From: CBDAPX01 sp965198725 | GTDB lineage: Bacteria; Pseudomonadota; Alphaproteobacteria; Rhodobacterales; Rhodobacteraceae | Assembly: GCA_965198725.1 (NCBI GenBank) | Contig: CBDAPX010000002.1 | Span: 806,001-870,000, forward strand | Reading direction: 5' to 3' | Length of the DNA: 64,000 bases | Shown: positions 43,084 to 51,977 of the stretch, one piece after another | Position numbering within the stretch: position 1 is the stretch's first letter | Layout: every line of letters starts with the position of its first letter | Position numbers and translations under genes: made by a program | The notes under the pieces: model-generated | The model's input: only the letters and a program-made list of their open reading frames with translations | What the model was told of the DNA's origin: nothing | Database searches by the model: none

Positions 43084-44643
43084 ATGGCTGACTGTGCAGG
43101 ACGGAGAAAACGCGGCGGCGGACGCGCAGGCAATGCGGCGCGGCGGGGTGGAACACTGATCGATCAGATGCCATGGCGATTGCCGGTTATCACCGATCCC
43201 CCGATCGAGCCTTTGAACGAAGACGGTGTTCAGGCCATCCACAATGGTGCAATGCGCATCCTTGAAGAGATCGGCATCGCCATGCTGAACCCCGAGGGTT
43301 TGGACATCCTCAAAAAGGCAGGTTGCAAGACCGAAGGCGAAGTGGTGTTCATGGACCGTGACTTTGTCATGGAAATGATCGCCAAGGCGCCCAGCCAGTT
43401 CACGATCACACCACGCGATCCCGCCAAAGAACTGATCATCGGCGGCAACCACATCCTTTTCGGCAACGTCTCTTCACCGCCGAATTATTGGGACATGGAA
43501 CTGGGCCGCAAGGTGGCCGGCACGCGTGAGCAATGCGCAAACCTGTCGAAGCTGACGCAGTATTTCAACTGTATCCACTTTGCGGGTGGCTATCCCGTCG
43601 AACCCGTCGACATCCATGCCAGCGTGCGCCATCTCGACGTTGTCTATGACAAGCTGACGCTGACCGACAAGGTCATGCACGCCTACAGCCTCGGCAAAGA
43701 GCGGGTCGAGGACGTGATGGAGATGGTGAAGATCGCCAACGGCCTGACCGAGGAAGAGTTCCAGGCCAAGCCGTATATGTACACCAACATCAACTCGACC
43801 TCGCCGCTGAAACACGACATTCCCATGATCGATGGTTGTCTGCGCCTGATCCGTCGGGGGCAGGCGGTTGTGGTGACACCGTTTACGCTTGCGGGTGCGA
43901 TGGCGCCTGTGACCATGGCTGGCGCGGTTGCGCAATCATTGGCAGAGGCGCTTTGTGCCATTGCGCTGTTCCAATACGACACGCCCGGCTCAAACTGTGT
44001 GATCGGCACGTTCACGTCCAACGTCGATATGAAGTCCGGTGCGCCGGCCTTTGGCACCCCGGAATACATGCGCGCCACCCAGATGACCGGCCAGATGGCC
44101 CGGTTCTATGGCCTGCCCATGCGTGCCTCGGGTGTGTGCGCCGCGAACGTGCCGGACGGGCAGGCGATGTGGGAAACCTCGAACAGCCTGTGGTCCGCCG
44201 TGCAATCAGGTACCAATATGGTCTATCACGCGGCTGGATGGCTGGAAGGGGGACTGATCGCCAGCCCCGAGAAATTCATCATGGATTGCGAAGTGCTGCA
44301 GCACATTCAGCGCTATTTGGAACCGGCCAGCTTTGCGACTGGTGAAGACGAGATCGCTGTCGATGCGATCCGCGAGGTCGGTCATGACGGCCATTTCTTT
44401 GGCATCCAGCACACGCAGGACCGGTATACTTCGGCGTTTTACCAGCCATTCCTCAGCGATTGGCGGAACTTCGAAGGCTGGGAGGTTGCCGGAGGCATCT
44501 GGACGCCGGAACGGGCGCACAACATGTTCAAGGAAATCATCGGCAGCTTCGAAGCCCCTCCGCTCGACGCAGGTATCGAGGACGAATTGAAAGCCTTTGT
44601 TGCCCGGCGCAAAGAAGAAGGCGGCGCGCCGACGGATTTCTAG
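43084..44643 (+). CDS. Trimethylamine methyltransferase (MttB) family protein without pyrrolysine
   Basis: The 519-residue protein belongs to the MttB superfamily of corrinoid-dependent methyltransferases. Hallmarks include MRILEEIGIAMLNPEGLDIL, INSTSPLKHDIPMIDGCLRL and VVTPFTLAGAMAPVTMAGAV. There is no in-frame TAG, so it is not a pyrrolysine enzyme. Non-Pyl relatives demethylate glycine betaine (MtgB), proline betaine or carnitine to a corrinoid protein. No corrinoid protein gene is adjacent. The N-terminal 25 residues are unusually basic (GRRKRGGGRAG). The start follows GACAGGAGGG. Confidence 0.82.
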   Translation: MADCAGRRKRGGGRAGNAARRGGTLIDQMPWRLPVITDPPIEPLNEDGVQAIHNGAMRILEEIGIAMLNPEGLDILKKAGCKTEGEVVFMDRDFVMEMIAKAPSQFTITPRDPAKELIIGGNHILFGNVSSPPNYWDMELGRKVAGTREQCANLSKLTQYFNCIHFAGGYPVEPVDIHASVRHLDVVYDKLTLTDKVMHAYSLGKERVEDVMEMVKIANGLTEEEFQAKPYMYTNINSTSPLKHDIPMIDGCLRLIRRGQAVVVTPFTLAGAMAPVTMAGAVAQSLAEALCAIALFQYDTPGSNCVIGTFTSNVDMKSGAPAFGTPEYMRATQMTGQMARFYGLPMRASGVCAANVPDGQAMWETSNSLWSAVQSGTNMVYHAAGWLEGGLIASPEKFIMDCEVLQHIQRYLEPASFATGEDEIAVDAIREVGHDGHFFGIQHTQDRYTSAFYQPFLSDWRNFEGWEVAGGIWTPERAHNMFKEIIGSFEAPPLDAGIEDELKAFVARRKEEGGAPTDF

Positions 44644-44749
44644 GGTGGGATAAACACGGCGCCAAAAAAATTCAAAAAATGACCTGCCGTTGGGAATTTG
44701 TTAACAGGCCGGTAGCACACTGAACCTGCGCGAAATGCAGGGGTTCAAT

Positions 44750-45337
44750 ATGCATGGACTGATCAACAGAGCGATTCAGTCGTTTGTTTCCCATACTTAC
44801 GGTAGCGACCGGTGGGAGGCTGTGGCCCGCCGGGCGAACTTGGGTCATTCCCAATTCGAGGGAATGTTGACCTATGACGATAGTCAGACATTCATGGTGC
44901 TCGACGCCATCAGCGAAGAATTGCACCGCACGCGCGAAGAAGTTCTCGAAGATCTTGGCACCTACCTGATCACCCATCCAGAAGTACAGGCGCTCCGACG
45001 ATTGTTGCGTTTCAGTGGCGTGACGTATGAAGATTTTCTGTTTTCGCTCGACGATTTACCGGATCGGACCCGACTGGCCGTGGCCGATCTTCATTTGCCG
45101 GCCTTGGAACCGCGCGAAAAAGCCCCGGGTGAATATACTTTGACCTGCGCGGCCGGTCTGCCGGGATATGGCTGGGTCGTGATGGGTGTTCTGCGCGCGA
45201 TGGCCGATGACTATGGTGCGCTCGCAATCCTGCACCATGAAGGCATTCAGAACGGGTCGGACGTGATATCCATCGGTTTGGTTGAGGCGACCTATTCCAA
45301 AGGGCGGGAATTCGATCTGGGGGCGCGGACCGGATGA
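44750..45337 (+). CDS. H-NOX (haem NO-binding)-like protein, ligand residues altered
   Basis: The 195-residue protein opens with MHGLINRAIQSFVSHTYG and has the H-NOX layout (LTYDDSQTFMVLDAISEELH, then LRRLLRFSGVTYEDFLFSLD). In canonical H-NOX the following segment is NLH, with the haem-ligating His. Here it reads DDLPDR, so Pro104 takes that place. The YxSxR motif that holds the haem propionates is also replaced (C133-A134-A135-G136-L137). Haem binding is therefore doubtful or altered. The gene overlaps the next frame by 4 bases. The ATG at 44750 is chosen from homologous N-termini. Confidence 0.75.
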   Translation: MHGLINRAIQSFVSHTYGSDRWEAVARRANLGHSQFEGMLTYDDSQTFMVLDAISEELHRTREEVLEDLGTYLITHPEVQALRRLLRFSGVTYEDFLFSLDDLPDRTRLAVADLHLPALEPREKAPGEYTLTCAAGLPGYGWVVMGVLRAMADDYGALAILHHEGIQNGSDVISIGLVEATYSKGREFDLGARTG

Positions 45338-46354
45338 CGGATATGGTCGCCTATTCGGAAATTCTCGATGCTTTTTGTCCCATGCACCTGACATTGGATT
45401 GCAATGGTCGTGTGACCCGAACCGGACCGACGCTGACAAAACTGCGGCCGGACTTCAATTTTGTTGGTCAGAATTTTTTTGACGTGTTTTCGCTGAAACG
45501 TCCGCGAACAGCCCGAACCATGGCCGATCTTTGGGCCATATCGGGGGCAAAACTGCATCTGGAGTTTTTGAGTGAGCCCAAGACGGGTTTCAAAGGCGTT
45601 TTGATGCCTTTGCCCGATCAGGCGGGCGCGGTTGTGAACCTGTCATTTGGCATTTCGATCCTAGATGCGGTGTGCGATTACGAACTGACCTGGGCCGACT
45701 TTCCGGCAACCGATCTGGCGGTTGAAATGCTCTATCTCGTCGAAGCGAAATCTGCGGCAATGGAGTCGTCCAGAAAACTGAACCTGCGTCTGCAGGGTGC
45801 AATGATTGCAGCCGAAGAACAGGCTTTTACCGACACGTTGACGGGCCTGAAAAACCGTCGCGCCATGAGCTTTATTCTGGACCGGCTCATTGCGGCTGAG
45901 GCAGATTTCGCGCTGATGCATCTCGACCTCGATTATTTCAAGGCGGTGAACGACACCTTCGGTCATGCTGCAGGTGACCAGGTTCTGCAGAAAGTTGCCA
46001 AGACCATGGTCGATCTCACCCGCGAAAATGACACCGTGGCACGGGTCGGTGGGGATGAATTTGTCCTGATCTTTCCCGGCATCAAAGACCAAAGGCATCT
46101 CGAAAGGCTGGGTCAGCGTTTGATTGAGCGGATGGAAAAAACCGATCCCGTTTGACAATACATTCTGCCGCGTGTCGGCCAGCATCGGTACGACTTTTTT
46201 CCAGAAGGGACTGGATGAGGCTGCATTGTTAGAACAAGCTGATGTCGCGCTCTACGCGGCAAAACGCGCCGGACGGTCTTGCCAGCGCTTCTTCGACGCA
46301 ATCCCGAAACACAATTGCACCCAGTCGACGGCGACGCGCCGAGCGGTCAGTTGA
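45334..46354 (+). pseudogene. HNOBA-GGDEF diguanylate cyclase with a frameshift
   Basis: The first frame (45334-46155) encodes an N-terminal HNOBA-like domain (residues 1-130), a helical linker (130-165) and a GGDEF domain with TDTLTGLKNRRAM, an RxxD inhibitory site (230-233) and GGDEF at 239-243. At an A6 run (46136-46141) the frame breaks. The rest of the GGDEF domain (IPFDNTFCRVSASIGTTFF, ending ADVALYAAKRAGR) lies in the +1 frame to 46354. Removing one A restores the protein. The product would synthesise c-di-GMP. Sequencing error, mutation and slippage are all possible. It overlaps the H-NOX gene by 4 bases. Confidence 0.85.
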
Positions 46355-46829
46355 TATCGTCGGTCGCGATGGAACCCGATGAATGTGCACAGTGGACCGG
46401 CTTTATGTCCAGCAGGGGCGTACCGTTGATACAGTCCAATCCGCCGACCACGACACGGTTTCCAGCCATACGCCGCAAGACCACCCGAGATACCCCGATC
46501 GGATTTGGGCGCGCCGGAGATCGCAACGCAAAAGTACCGACGCCAAACCCGTCCTTTTTTGGTGACTGCAACAGCAAATCACGCGGGGATTGGTGTAGCC
46601 AATAGAGGATGTCCAAGGACGCAAACCTATCCAATCCGGTTAGCGCTTGCCCCCAATCGGGCCTCAAGATCAAGGTACAATCGGGGCCTTCTATGTCTCC
46701 CTGTTTCGGGCAGGCGCGGCTGGTCTCCCATGGTGTTTCGATGTTCCCAATAAACTGAACCGCGGCATCTTCCTGAATGGGCGCTGTGGATACCGCCTCG
46801 CCCGGCCGTAATGCTTTGCGATAAACCAT
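46347..46829 (-). CDS. trmO: tRNA(Thr-type) t6A37 N6-methyltransferase TrmO
   Basis: TrmO methylates N6-threonylcarbamoyladenosine at tRNA position 37 with SAM. The 160-residue protein shows the single beta-barrel TsaA/TrmO motifs IGNIETPW, ILYWLHQSPRDLLLQSPKKD and RSPARPNPIGVSRVVLRRM. The ATG at 46829 follows GGGAG; a longer frame to 46895 overlaps cobF. It converges with the GGDEF gene and lies 26 bases after cobF, so it is the last gene of the cob operon. Confidence 0.88.
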   Translation of the reverse strand: MVYRKALRPGEAVSTAPIQEDAAVQFIGNIETPWETSRACPKQGDIEGPDCTLILRPDWGQALTGLDRFASLDILYWLHQSPRDLLLQSPKKDGFGVGTFALRSPARPNPIGVSRVVLRRMAGNRVVVGGLDCINGTPLLDIKPVHCAHSSGSIATDDIN

Positions 46830-46855
46830 TGTGCAGTGCTCCCAACCCGGGCGCG

Positions 46856-47596
46856 TCAAAAACGTCGCCGTAATAGATAGATATCCATGATCCACCCATG
46901 CGCCGCCCGTGCCGCGGCGCGTTTGGCCACAATCTCATCGGTGACCTCGCTCAATACGCCATGGTGTAGAATTTCGCTCTCCATGCCCAGGTAAGCGCCC
47001 CACCAGATATCATATCGCTCTGGCGCGGCCAAATCCTGAAACGAACAGGACCCGTCCAGCATTACGGCCACTGTTTCCATATCGCCTGGCCATCCCGCTT
47101 CACGCAGGCGCCGGCCCGTGGTCACGGTGAACGCGGCCCCCAAGGTATTCACCGGAATGGCGTGGGCCGCGGTCAACGCCTGTAGAGATGTTATACCGGC
47201 GATGACTTTGACCTTTGGTGCGGGATGCAACCGGGCGGCGATACGCAGGGTGCTGTCGTAAAGCGACGGGTCACCCCAGACCAGCAACGCAACTGTTTGG
47301 GCATCTTCTGGAAGAGCGGCCTGCCATGCGGCGGCAATGGCGTCATGCCAGTCTTCGACACCCGGCAGATACCCATCGTCATCCCGGCGAGTTGGGATAT
47401 CAAAACCAATCAGTCGGGTATTTTTGGGATCAACAAACCGGTCGCAAATCTCATGCCGAAGATCGGCCAAATCTTCTTTCCCAGCACCCTTGTGCGGGAT
47501 CAAAATGACGTCTGCGCCACGCATGGCGTTGATGGCTTGCCCCGTAACGTGGCCGGGATTGCCAGTGCCGATGCCAATCAAGAAGAGCTGTTTCAT
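46856..47596 (-). CDS. cobF: Precorrin-6A synthase (deacetylating)
   Basis: CobF methylates C1 of precorrin-5 and removes acetate, in the oxygen-dependent B12 route. This SAM-dependent corrin methylase (246 aa) opens with LFLIGIGTGNPGHVTGQAIN and has LLVWGDPSLYDSTLRI (SAM loop). CobF is found only in the aerobic pathway. It is 12 bases downstream of cobA in the operon. Confidence 0.94.
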   Translation of the reverse strand: MKQLFLIGIGTGNPGHVTGQAINAMRGADVILIPHKGAGKEDLADLRHEICDRFVDPKNTRLIGFDIPTRRDDDGYLPGVEDWHDAIAAAWQAALPEDAQTVALLVWGDPSLYDSTLRIAARLHPAPKVKVIAGITSLQALTAAHAIPVNTLGAAFTVTTGRRLREAGWPGDMETVAVMLDGSCSFQDLAAPERYDIWWGAYLGMESEILHHGVLSEVTDEIVAKRAAARAAHGWIMDIYLLRRRF

Positions 47597-47608
47597 CGCA
47601 TCCCGCTC

Positions 47609-48328
47609 TCACCCATCAGCCAACGATCCATAGAGGATCAGCGCAGGCGCCTTACCGGGATCGCCCCGGAACCGTTCGGCCAGCCCGTCTACCGTATCCC
47701 GGTGCAGATGTTGCTCTGGCGTGCTGACGGCTTCGGCCAACAACGCAGGTGTGTCGCCCGGCAGGCCATGAGATTTCAGCGTTTCGGCCAAGAGCGGAAA
47801 CGTGCGTTTGCCCATGAAGACAACCGTTGTCGCATTCGGATCGGCCAGTGCGGCAAGGTTCAGGTCCTCGGGCAGCGCGCCGGTCACATCGTGCCCAGTC
47901 ACAAACTGGACCCGGCGGGCGGTGAGGCGGCGTGTCAACGGGATGCCTGCTGCTGCGGCGGCGGCACAGGCTGAGGGCACGCCTGGGATAATTTCAAACG
48001 GAATGCCGGCGTCTTTCAGCGCGTCGGTTTCTTCCTCCAACCGGCCAAAAATGCCGCTGTCGCCGGATTTCAGCCGCACGACCTGCGCGCCTGTTTGCGC
48101 ATAGTCGACCAGCAGTTGGCTGACATGATGCTGTTTCGGCGAAGGCCGACCAGCCCGCTTGCCCACCCCAACCAGATCGGCATCGGGGCGAGCGTGTTCC
48201 AGAATTGGGCCGGCACTGAGGTCATCGAACAAAACTGCGTCGGCTGCGGCGATCCGGTTGACGGCTTTTACGGTCAATAGCTCCGGATCACCGGGACCGG
48301 AGCTGACAAAGCTGACATATCCGCTCAT
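47609..48328 (-). CDS. cobA: Uroporphyrinogen-III C-methyltransferase
   Basis: CobA methylates uroporphyrinogen III twice to precorrin-2, the branch point to B12 and sirohaem. The protein (239 aa) has the SUMT motif VSSGPGDPELLTVKA (residues 8-22) and the VRLKSGDSGIFGR loop. It is a stand-alone enzyme, not fused to the CysG NADH domain. The start overlaps the end of cobB by 4 bases. Confidence 0.94.
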   Translation of the reverse strand: MSGYVSFVSSGPGDPELLTVKAVNRIAAADAVLFDDLSAGPILEHARPDADLVGVGKRAGRPSPKQHHVSQLLVDYAQTGAQVVRLKSGDSGIFGRLEEETDALKDAGIPFEIIPGVPSACAAAAAAGIPLTRRLTARRVQFVTGHDVTGALPEDLNLAALADPNATTVVFMGKRTFPLLAETLKSHGLPGDTPALLAEAVSTPEQHLHRDTVDGLAERFRGDPGKAPALILYGSLADG

Positions 48329-49635
48329 ACGCTCGCCTCGGATATCATGTGAAAGAACGTACCGGTGACGTTGCCCCGGACGGAACCGGTTTCGGGCACC
48401 GGGTTGCCATCTGCGTCCGAAACGGTTGCCAGTGGCGCGTCGGGTTCATCCAGAATGGTGGAATAGTGAAACTCATGCCCGCGCAAACGTGCGCCGGTGT
48501 CATGCCCCAACATCGGCGCGTGCAGTTCCGCCTGACGATAGCCAAGGTGGAATTTGCGCTTTTCATATGAGGTCACGAGGCCCAGCAGCCCGGCCATTTC
48601 GTGCCGATTGCCTTCCTTGTCGATCAAGGCAGTGCCGAGCGCCATGTAACCGCCGCACTCTCCATGCACCGGCTTGGTTTCGGCATGTTTGCGCAAGCCG
48701 GTGAGATAGGTTTGGGCCGCGGCCAAGGTTCCCGCATGCAGTTCCGGATACCCGCCGGGCAACCAGACCAGATCGGCATGCGGGTCCGGGGCCTCATTCG
48801 CCAAGGGCGAAAACGGCAGGATTTCCGCACCCGCCGCCCGCCATCCGGCCAAAAGATGCGGATAGGTGAAGGAAAACGCCGCATCCCGCGCCAGCGCAAT
48901 CCGTTGCGCAGGCGGTTTGGGCAGCGCGCCAGCAGCAGACGGACCGGCAAGGGCGGCGGCCTTGATCGCGCTCAGATCCACGTTTTCGCGCAGGAACGTG
49001 GCATAGCCTGTGATTGCGGCCTCCAGATCGGGGTGTTCGACCGCTTGGATCAGCCCCAAATGCCGTTCTGGCAGGGTCAGGTCGCCCCGACGGGGCAGCA
49101 CGCCCAACACGTTGATCCCGGCCTTATCCATGCCGACCCGCGCCAAGCGTTCGTGGCGGGGGCTGGCGCAACGGTTCAGGATCACGCCAGCAAAGGGCAG
49201 GTCTGGCATATAGGCTTTGAACCCCAGCGCGGTTGCTGCCGCGGATTGCGCCTGACCGCCGACATCCAGCACCAAAACCACGGGCCAACCCATGCGCATT
49301 GCGGTTTCGGCAGAGGACCCGAATCCGGCCTCACCTTTGGTGGCGACGCCGTCATAAAGGCCCATCGATCCTTCGGCGACGATGATATCCGCACCATCCG
49401 ATTGCATCGACACACCGCCCAGCAAACTCTCTGGCATCGCCCAGCTGTCGATGTTTAAAGACGCCCGACCCGCTGCGGCCAAATGAAAGGCGGGGTCGAT
49501 GTAGTCAGGGCCGGATTTATAGGGCTGGACCACCAATCCGTCATCGCGCAAGGCCCGCAACAGGCCCAGCATCACGGTGGTTTTGCCAGTGCCCGAGGAC
49601 GGGGCAGAGATCAACAATCCAGGGGCATTAGTCAT
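48325..49635 (-). CDS. cobB: Cobyrinic acid a,c-diamide synthase
   Basis: CobB amidates the a and c side chains of hydrogenobyrinic acid with ATP and glutamine. The 436-residue protein has an N-terminal P-loop domain (SAPSSGTGKTTVMLGLLRAL) and a C-terminal class I glutamine amidotransferase domain whose Cys lies in HGECGGYMALG. The ATG at 49635 lies within the end of cobM (8-base overlap). The extra upstream frame to 49734 lies in cobM and is not translated. Confidence 0.94.
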   Translation of the reverse strand: MTNAPGLLISAPSSGTGKTTVMLGLLRALRDDGLVVQPYKSGPDYIDPAFHLAAAGRASLNIDSWAMPESLLGGVSMQSDGADIIVAEGSMGLYDGVATKGEAGFGSSAETAMRMGWPVVLVLDVGGQAQSAAATALGFKAYMPDLPFAGVILNRCASPRHERLARVGMDKAGINVLGVLPRRGDLTLPERHLGLIQAVEHPDLEAAITGYATFLRENVDLSAIKAAALAGPSAAGALPKPPAQRIALARDAAFSFTYPHLLAGWRAAGAEILPFSPLANEAPDPHADLVWLPGGYPELHAGTLAAAQTYLTGLRKHAETKPVHGECGGYMALGTALIDKEGNRHEMAGLLGLVTSYEKRKFHLGYRQAELHAPMLGHDTGARLRGHEFHYSTILDEPDAPLATVSDADGNPVPETGSVRGNVTGTFFHMISEASV

Positions 49636-50422
49636 CGCCGTGGCTCCAGCTGGACCAAGGGCTATCGGCCGTTTGCGGGCGATAGCGGCGGTCGTAATCG
49701 GTTGAATAAAGGCAGCTTTCGTCGAACCCTTCACCGGCCAGGGCAGGGCCGACGAGGATCAAGGCCGTGCGCGCGACGCCTTCGGGCAGGGCGGCTTCGA
49801 TCGTGGACAGGGTGCCGCGAATGATTTGTTCGTCTGGCCAGCTGGCGCGATGCACGATGGCGACCGGGCAATCGGCCCCGTAGGCCGGGGTCAGATCGGC
49901 GGTCACTTTGGCAAGGTTTTGAACCGAAAGGTGTATGGCCAGTGTTGCACCGGTGGCGGCAAAATTGGTCAGTGTTTCGCCCTCGGGCATAGAGCTTGCG
50001 CGCCCCGGGGTGCGGGTCAGCACCACGGATTGTGCCAGCCCCGGCAAGGTCAATTCGGTGCCAAGGGCGGCGGCAGCGGCGGCAAAGGATGGCACGCCGG
50101 GTGTCACGCTGACCGGGATGCCCATGTCTCGCAGGCGACGCATCTGTTCGCCCATAGCGGACCAGACGGACAGGTCCCCGGAATGCAGGCGGGCAATATC
50201 ATGGCCTTCGGCATGCGCCTTACTGATCTCCGCCATGATCTGGTCCAGATCCATGGGCGCGGTGTTGACGATCCGCGCGCCATCGGGACAGTGGCCAAGG
50301 ATCTCTTTGGGCACCAGCGATCCGGCGTACAGGCAAACAGGGCAGGCCGCGATGATGTCGCGGCCGCGCAAGGTCAACAGGTCGGCGGCACCGGGACCGG
50401 CGCCAATGAAATGAACGGTCAT
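49628..50422 (-). CDS. cobM: Precorrin-4 C11-methyltransferase
   Basis: This 264-residue SAM-dependent methylase adds the C11 methyl to precorrin-4. It starts with VHFIGAGPGAADLLTLRG and contains LHSGDLSVWSAMGEQM and VTPGVPSFAAAAAALG, the expected SAM-binding segments. It overlaps cobE by 4 bases and cobB by 8. Confidence 0.95.
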   Translation of the reverse strand: MTVHFIGAGPGAADLLTLRGRDIIAACPVCLYAGSLVPKEILGHCPDGARIVNTAPMDLDQIMAEISKAHAEGHDIARLHSGDLSVWSAMGEQMRRLRDMGIPVSVTPGVPSFAAAAAALGTELTLPGLAQSVVLTRTPGRASSMPEGETLTNFAATGATLAIHLSVQNLAKVTADLTPAYGADCPVAIVHRASWPDEQIIRGTLSTIEAALPEGVARTALILVGPALAGEGFDESCLYSTDYDRRYRPQTADSPWSSWSHGDD

Positions 50423-50784
50423 GTAACCTCTCCTTCCGCAATGGCGCAGGTGGCGCGTCCATCGGGGCTAATCTGGCGATGCGTGGTCAGCCGGGCGTTG
50501 GACCCGGCGGCGATCAGGGCGGCGGCCTCGGCAACGGATCCGGTGCCGCGCGCCTTTTGGCTGGCATCGGATTGGGTCGGCGTTTCCACAGCGGTCATGT
50601 CGCCCGGCGCGACGGCGATAACCGCGGCGGGCAGGGTGGCGGCAAAGTCGCGAAAGACGGCGCTTTCGCACTTGTCCGGCGCCGAGGCCACGGCATCTAC
50701 ATGGCCCACCCCGGTCATCGACAAGGCTGCGGTCAGGCTGTCCACCGTCGCATTTTCGCGAAATCCAAACCCGGCTACGATCAC
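50419..50784 (-). CDS. cobE: CobE, cobalamin biosynthesis (CbiG C-terminal-like)
   Basis: The 121-residue protein corresponds to the C-terminal domain of CbiG, the CobE fold. It starts VIVAGFGFRENATVDSLTAA and ends with SPDGRATCAIAEG. Its exact step in the aerobic pathway is not defined. The start is GTG at 50784, overlapping the cobL stop (GTGA). An in-frame extension to 50982 lies within cobL and is not needed. Confidence 0.88.
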   Translation of the reverse strand: MIVAGFGFRENATVDSLTAALSMTGVGHVDAVASAPDKCESAVFRDFAATLPAAVIAVAPGDMTAVETPTQSDASQKARGTGSVAEAAALIAAGSNARLTTHRQISPDGRATCAIAEGEVT

Positions 50785-51977
50785 AGTGTCACGCTCCACT
50801 GTACGACCGGGTAGGCAGACTTCCAGCCTCGGCGCGGCCCCAAGGGCGCGGCCTCGGCCAATTCGATCCGCAGCATCTGACCGCCTTTTGCCGCGTGCCA
50901 CGTGGCCAACAACGCTTCGCTTTCCAGCGTCACGGCATGGGCTACAACCCGGGTTCCGGTGGGCAAATGGGTCCAGAGCCAATCAAACAGGGTTTCCGAA
51001 GCCCCCCCACCGACAAAGACGACATCCGGGACCGGCGCATCGCCCAGACAGTCCGGGGCCGATCCCTGTACAGTGGTCAGCGGCAATCCATAGCGTTCCG
51101 CATTCGCCGTGACCCGTGCGACCCGTTCAGAGCGCGGTTCAAAGGCGGTCGCGGTCAGCGACGGATCAGATAACAGCCATTCAACCGAGATCGAACCTGA
51201 CCCCGCACCGATATCCCAAAGGTGCTCGCCCGGGCGCGGGGCCAAAGCGGACAGGGCCAAGGCGCGGACCGGGCGCTTGGTGATCTGACCATCATGATCA
51301 AAAAAGCTGTCATCAAGGCCAGAGGCATGCGGCAATGCACGCCCTGTGCCTGCAACGCTCAACCCGACGCAAACCGGATGGGCGATATCCGTCAGTGTCA
51401 TGTCTTTGGCGATTGTCTCGCGCACGCGTTGGCGCGGACCGCCCAAAGCCTCCATCACCGTCAGCGCGCTGTCGCCAAAACCTTCCTGGGTAAGAAAATC
51501 GCCCAGCTCCGCGACTGCGTCCCCATCGCGCAGCAAGAGGATCGCGCGCGTGTTGGGGGCCAGGTGCGGCCGCAGCTTGGCCAATGGTGCTGCATGCAAT
51601 CCGAGGGTCACGGTTCGTTCCAAGGGCCAGCCGAGCAGTGAGGCCGCCAGCGAAAAAGTCGAAGGGCCGGGCAGGGCGCGCCATTCGCCCGGGTCGAGAT
51701 GCCGTGCAAACACGGTACCCGCCCCGTACCAGAACGGGTCACCGGAGGCGAGCGCCACAACCCGTTTGCCGCGATAGCCCATCAGAACCGGCACGCCATC
51801 GGCAAATGGCACCGGCCATTCCACACCGCGCCCACCCAGATCAGGCAAAAGCGACAGGTGCCGGGCGGCCCCCATAACGATTTCCGCTTGATCAATCGCG
51901 GCCAAGCTTGCACGAGACAGCCCGTCTGGGCCATCTTCGCCCAGTCCCACGATCGTCAGCCAAGGAGCGTCAGACAT
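50781..51977 (-). CDS. cobL: Precorrin-6Y C5,15-methyltransferase (decarboxylating)
   Basis: CobL methylates C5 and C15 of precorrin-6B and decarboxylates the acetate side chain. The 398-residue protein is the CbiE-CbiT fusion. The N-terminal CbiE half has LTIVGLGEDGPDGLSRA and the CbiT half has LWDIGAGSGSISVEWLL. The start codon at 51977-51975 overlaps the divergent cobK start by two bases. An RBS-like AGAGG sits inside the cobK coding region. Confidence 0.94.
   Translation of the reverse strand: MSDAPWLTIVGLGEDGPDGLSRASLAAIDQAEIVMGAARHLSLLPDLGGRGVEWPVPFADGVPVLMGYRGKRVVALASGDPFWYGAGTVFARHLDPGEWRALPGPSTFSLAASLLGWPLERTVTLGLHAAPLAKLRPHLAPNTRAILLLRDGDAVAELGDFLTQEGFGDSALTVMEALGGPRQRVRETIAKDMTLTDIAHPVCVGLSVAGTGRALPHASGLDDSFFDHDGQITKRPVRALALSALAPRPGEHLWDIGAGSGSISVEWLLSDPSLTATAFEPRSERVARVTANAERYGLPLTTVQGSAPDCLGDAPVPDVVFVGGGASETLFDWLWTHLPTGTRVVAHAVTLESEALLATWHAAKGGQMLRIELAEAAPLGPRRGWKSAYPVVQWSVTL

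Noticed and set aside
43084..44643. Possible pyrrolysine codon in the MttB-like gene
   Set aside because: The frame runs from ATG to its final TAG without an internal TAG, so a Pyl enzyme is excluded.
49826..51112. 428-codon open frame antisense to cobM, cobE and cobL
   Set aside because: Same reason: the minus-strand genes are clear and the frame shows no protein-like pattern.
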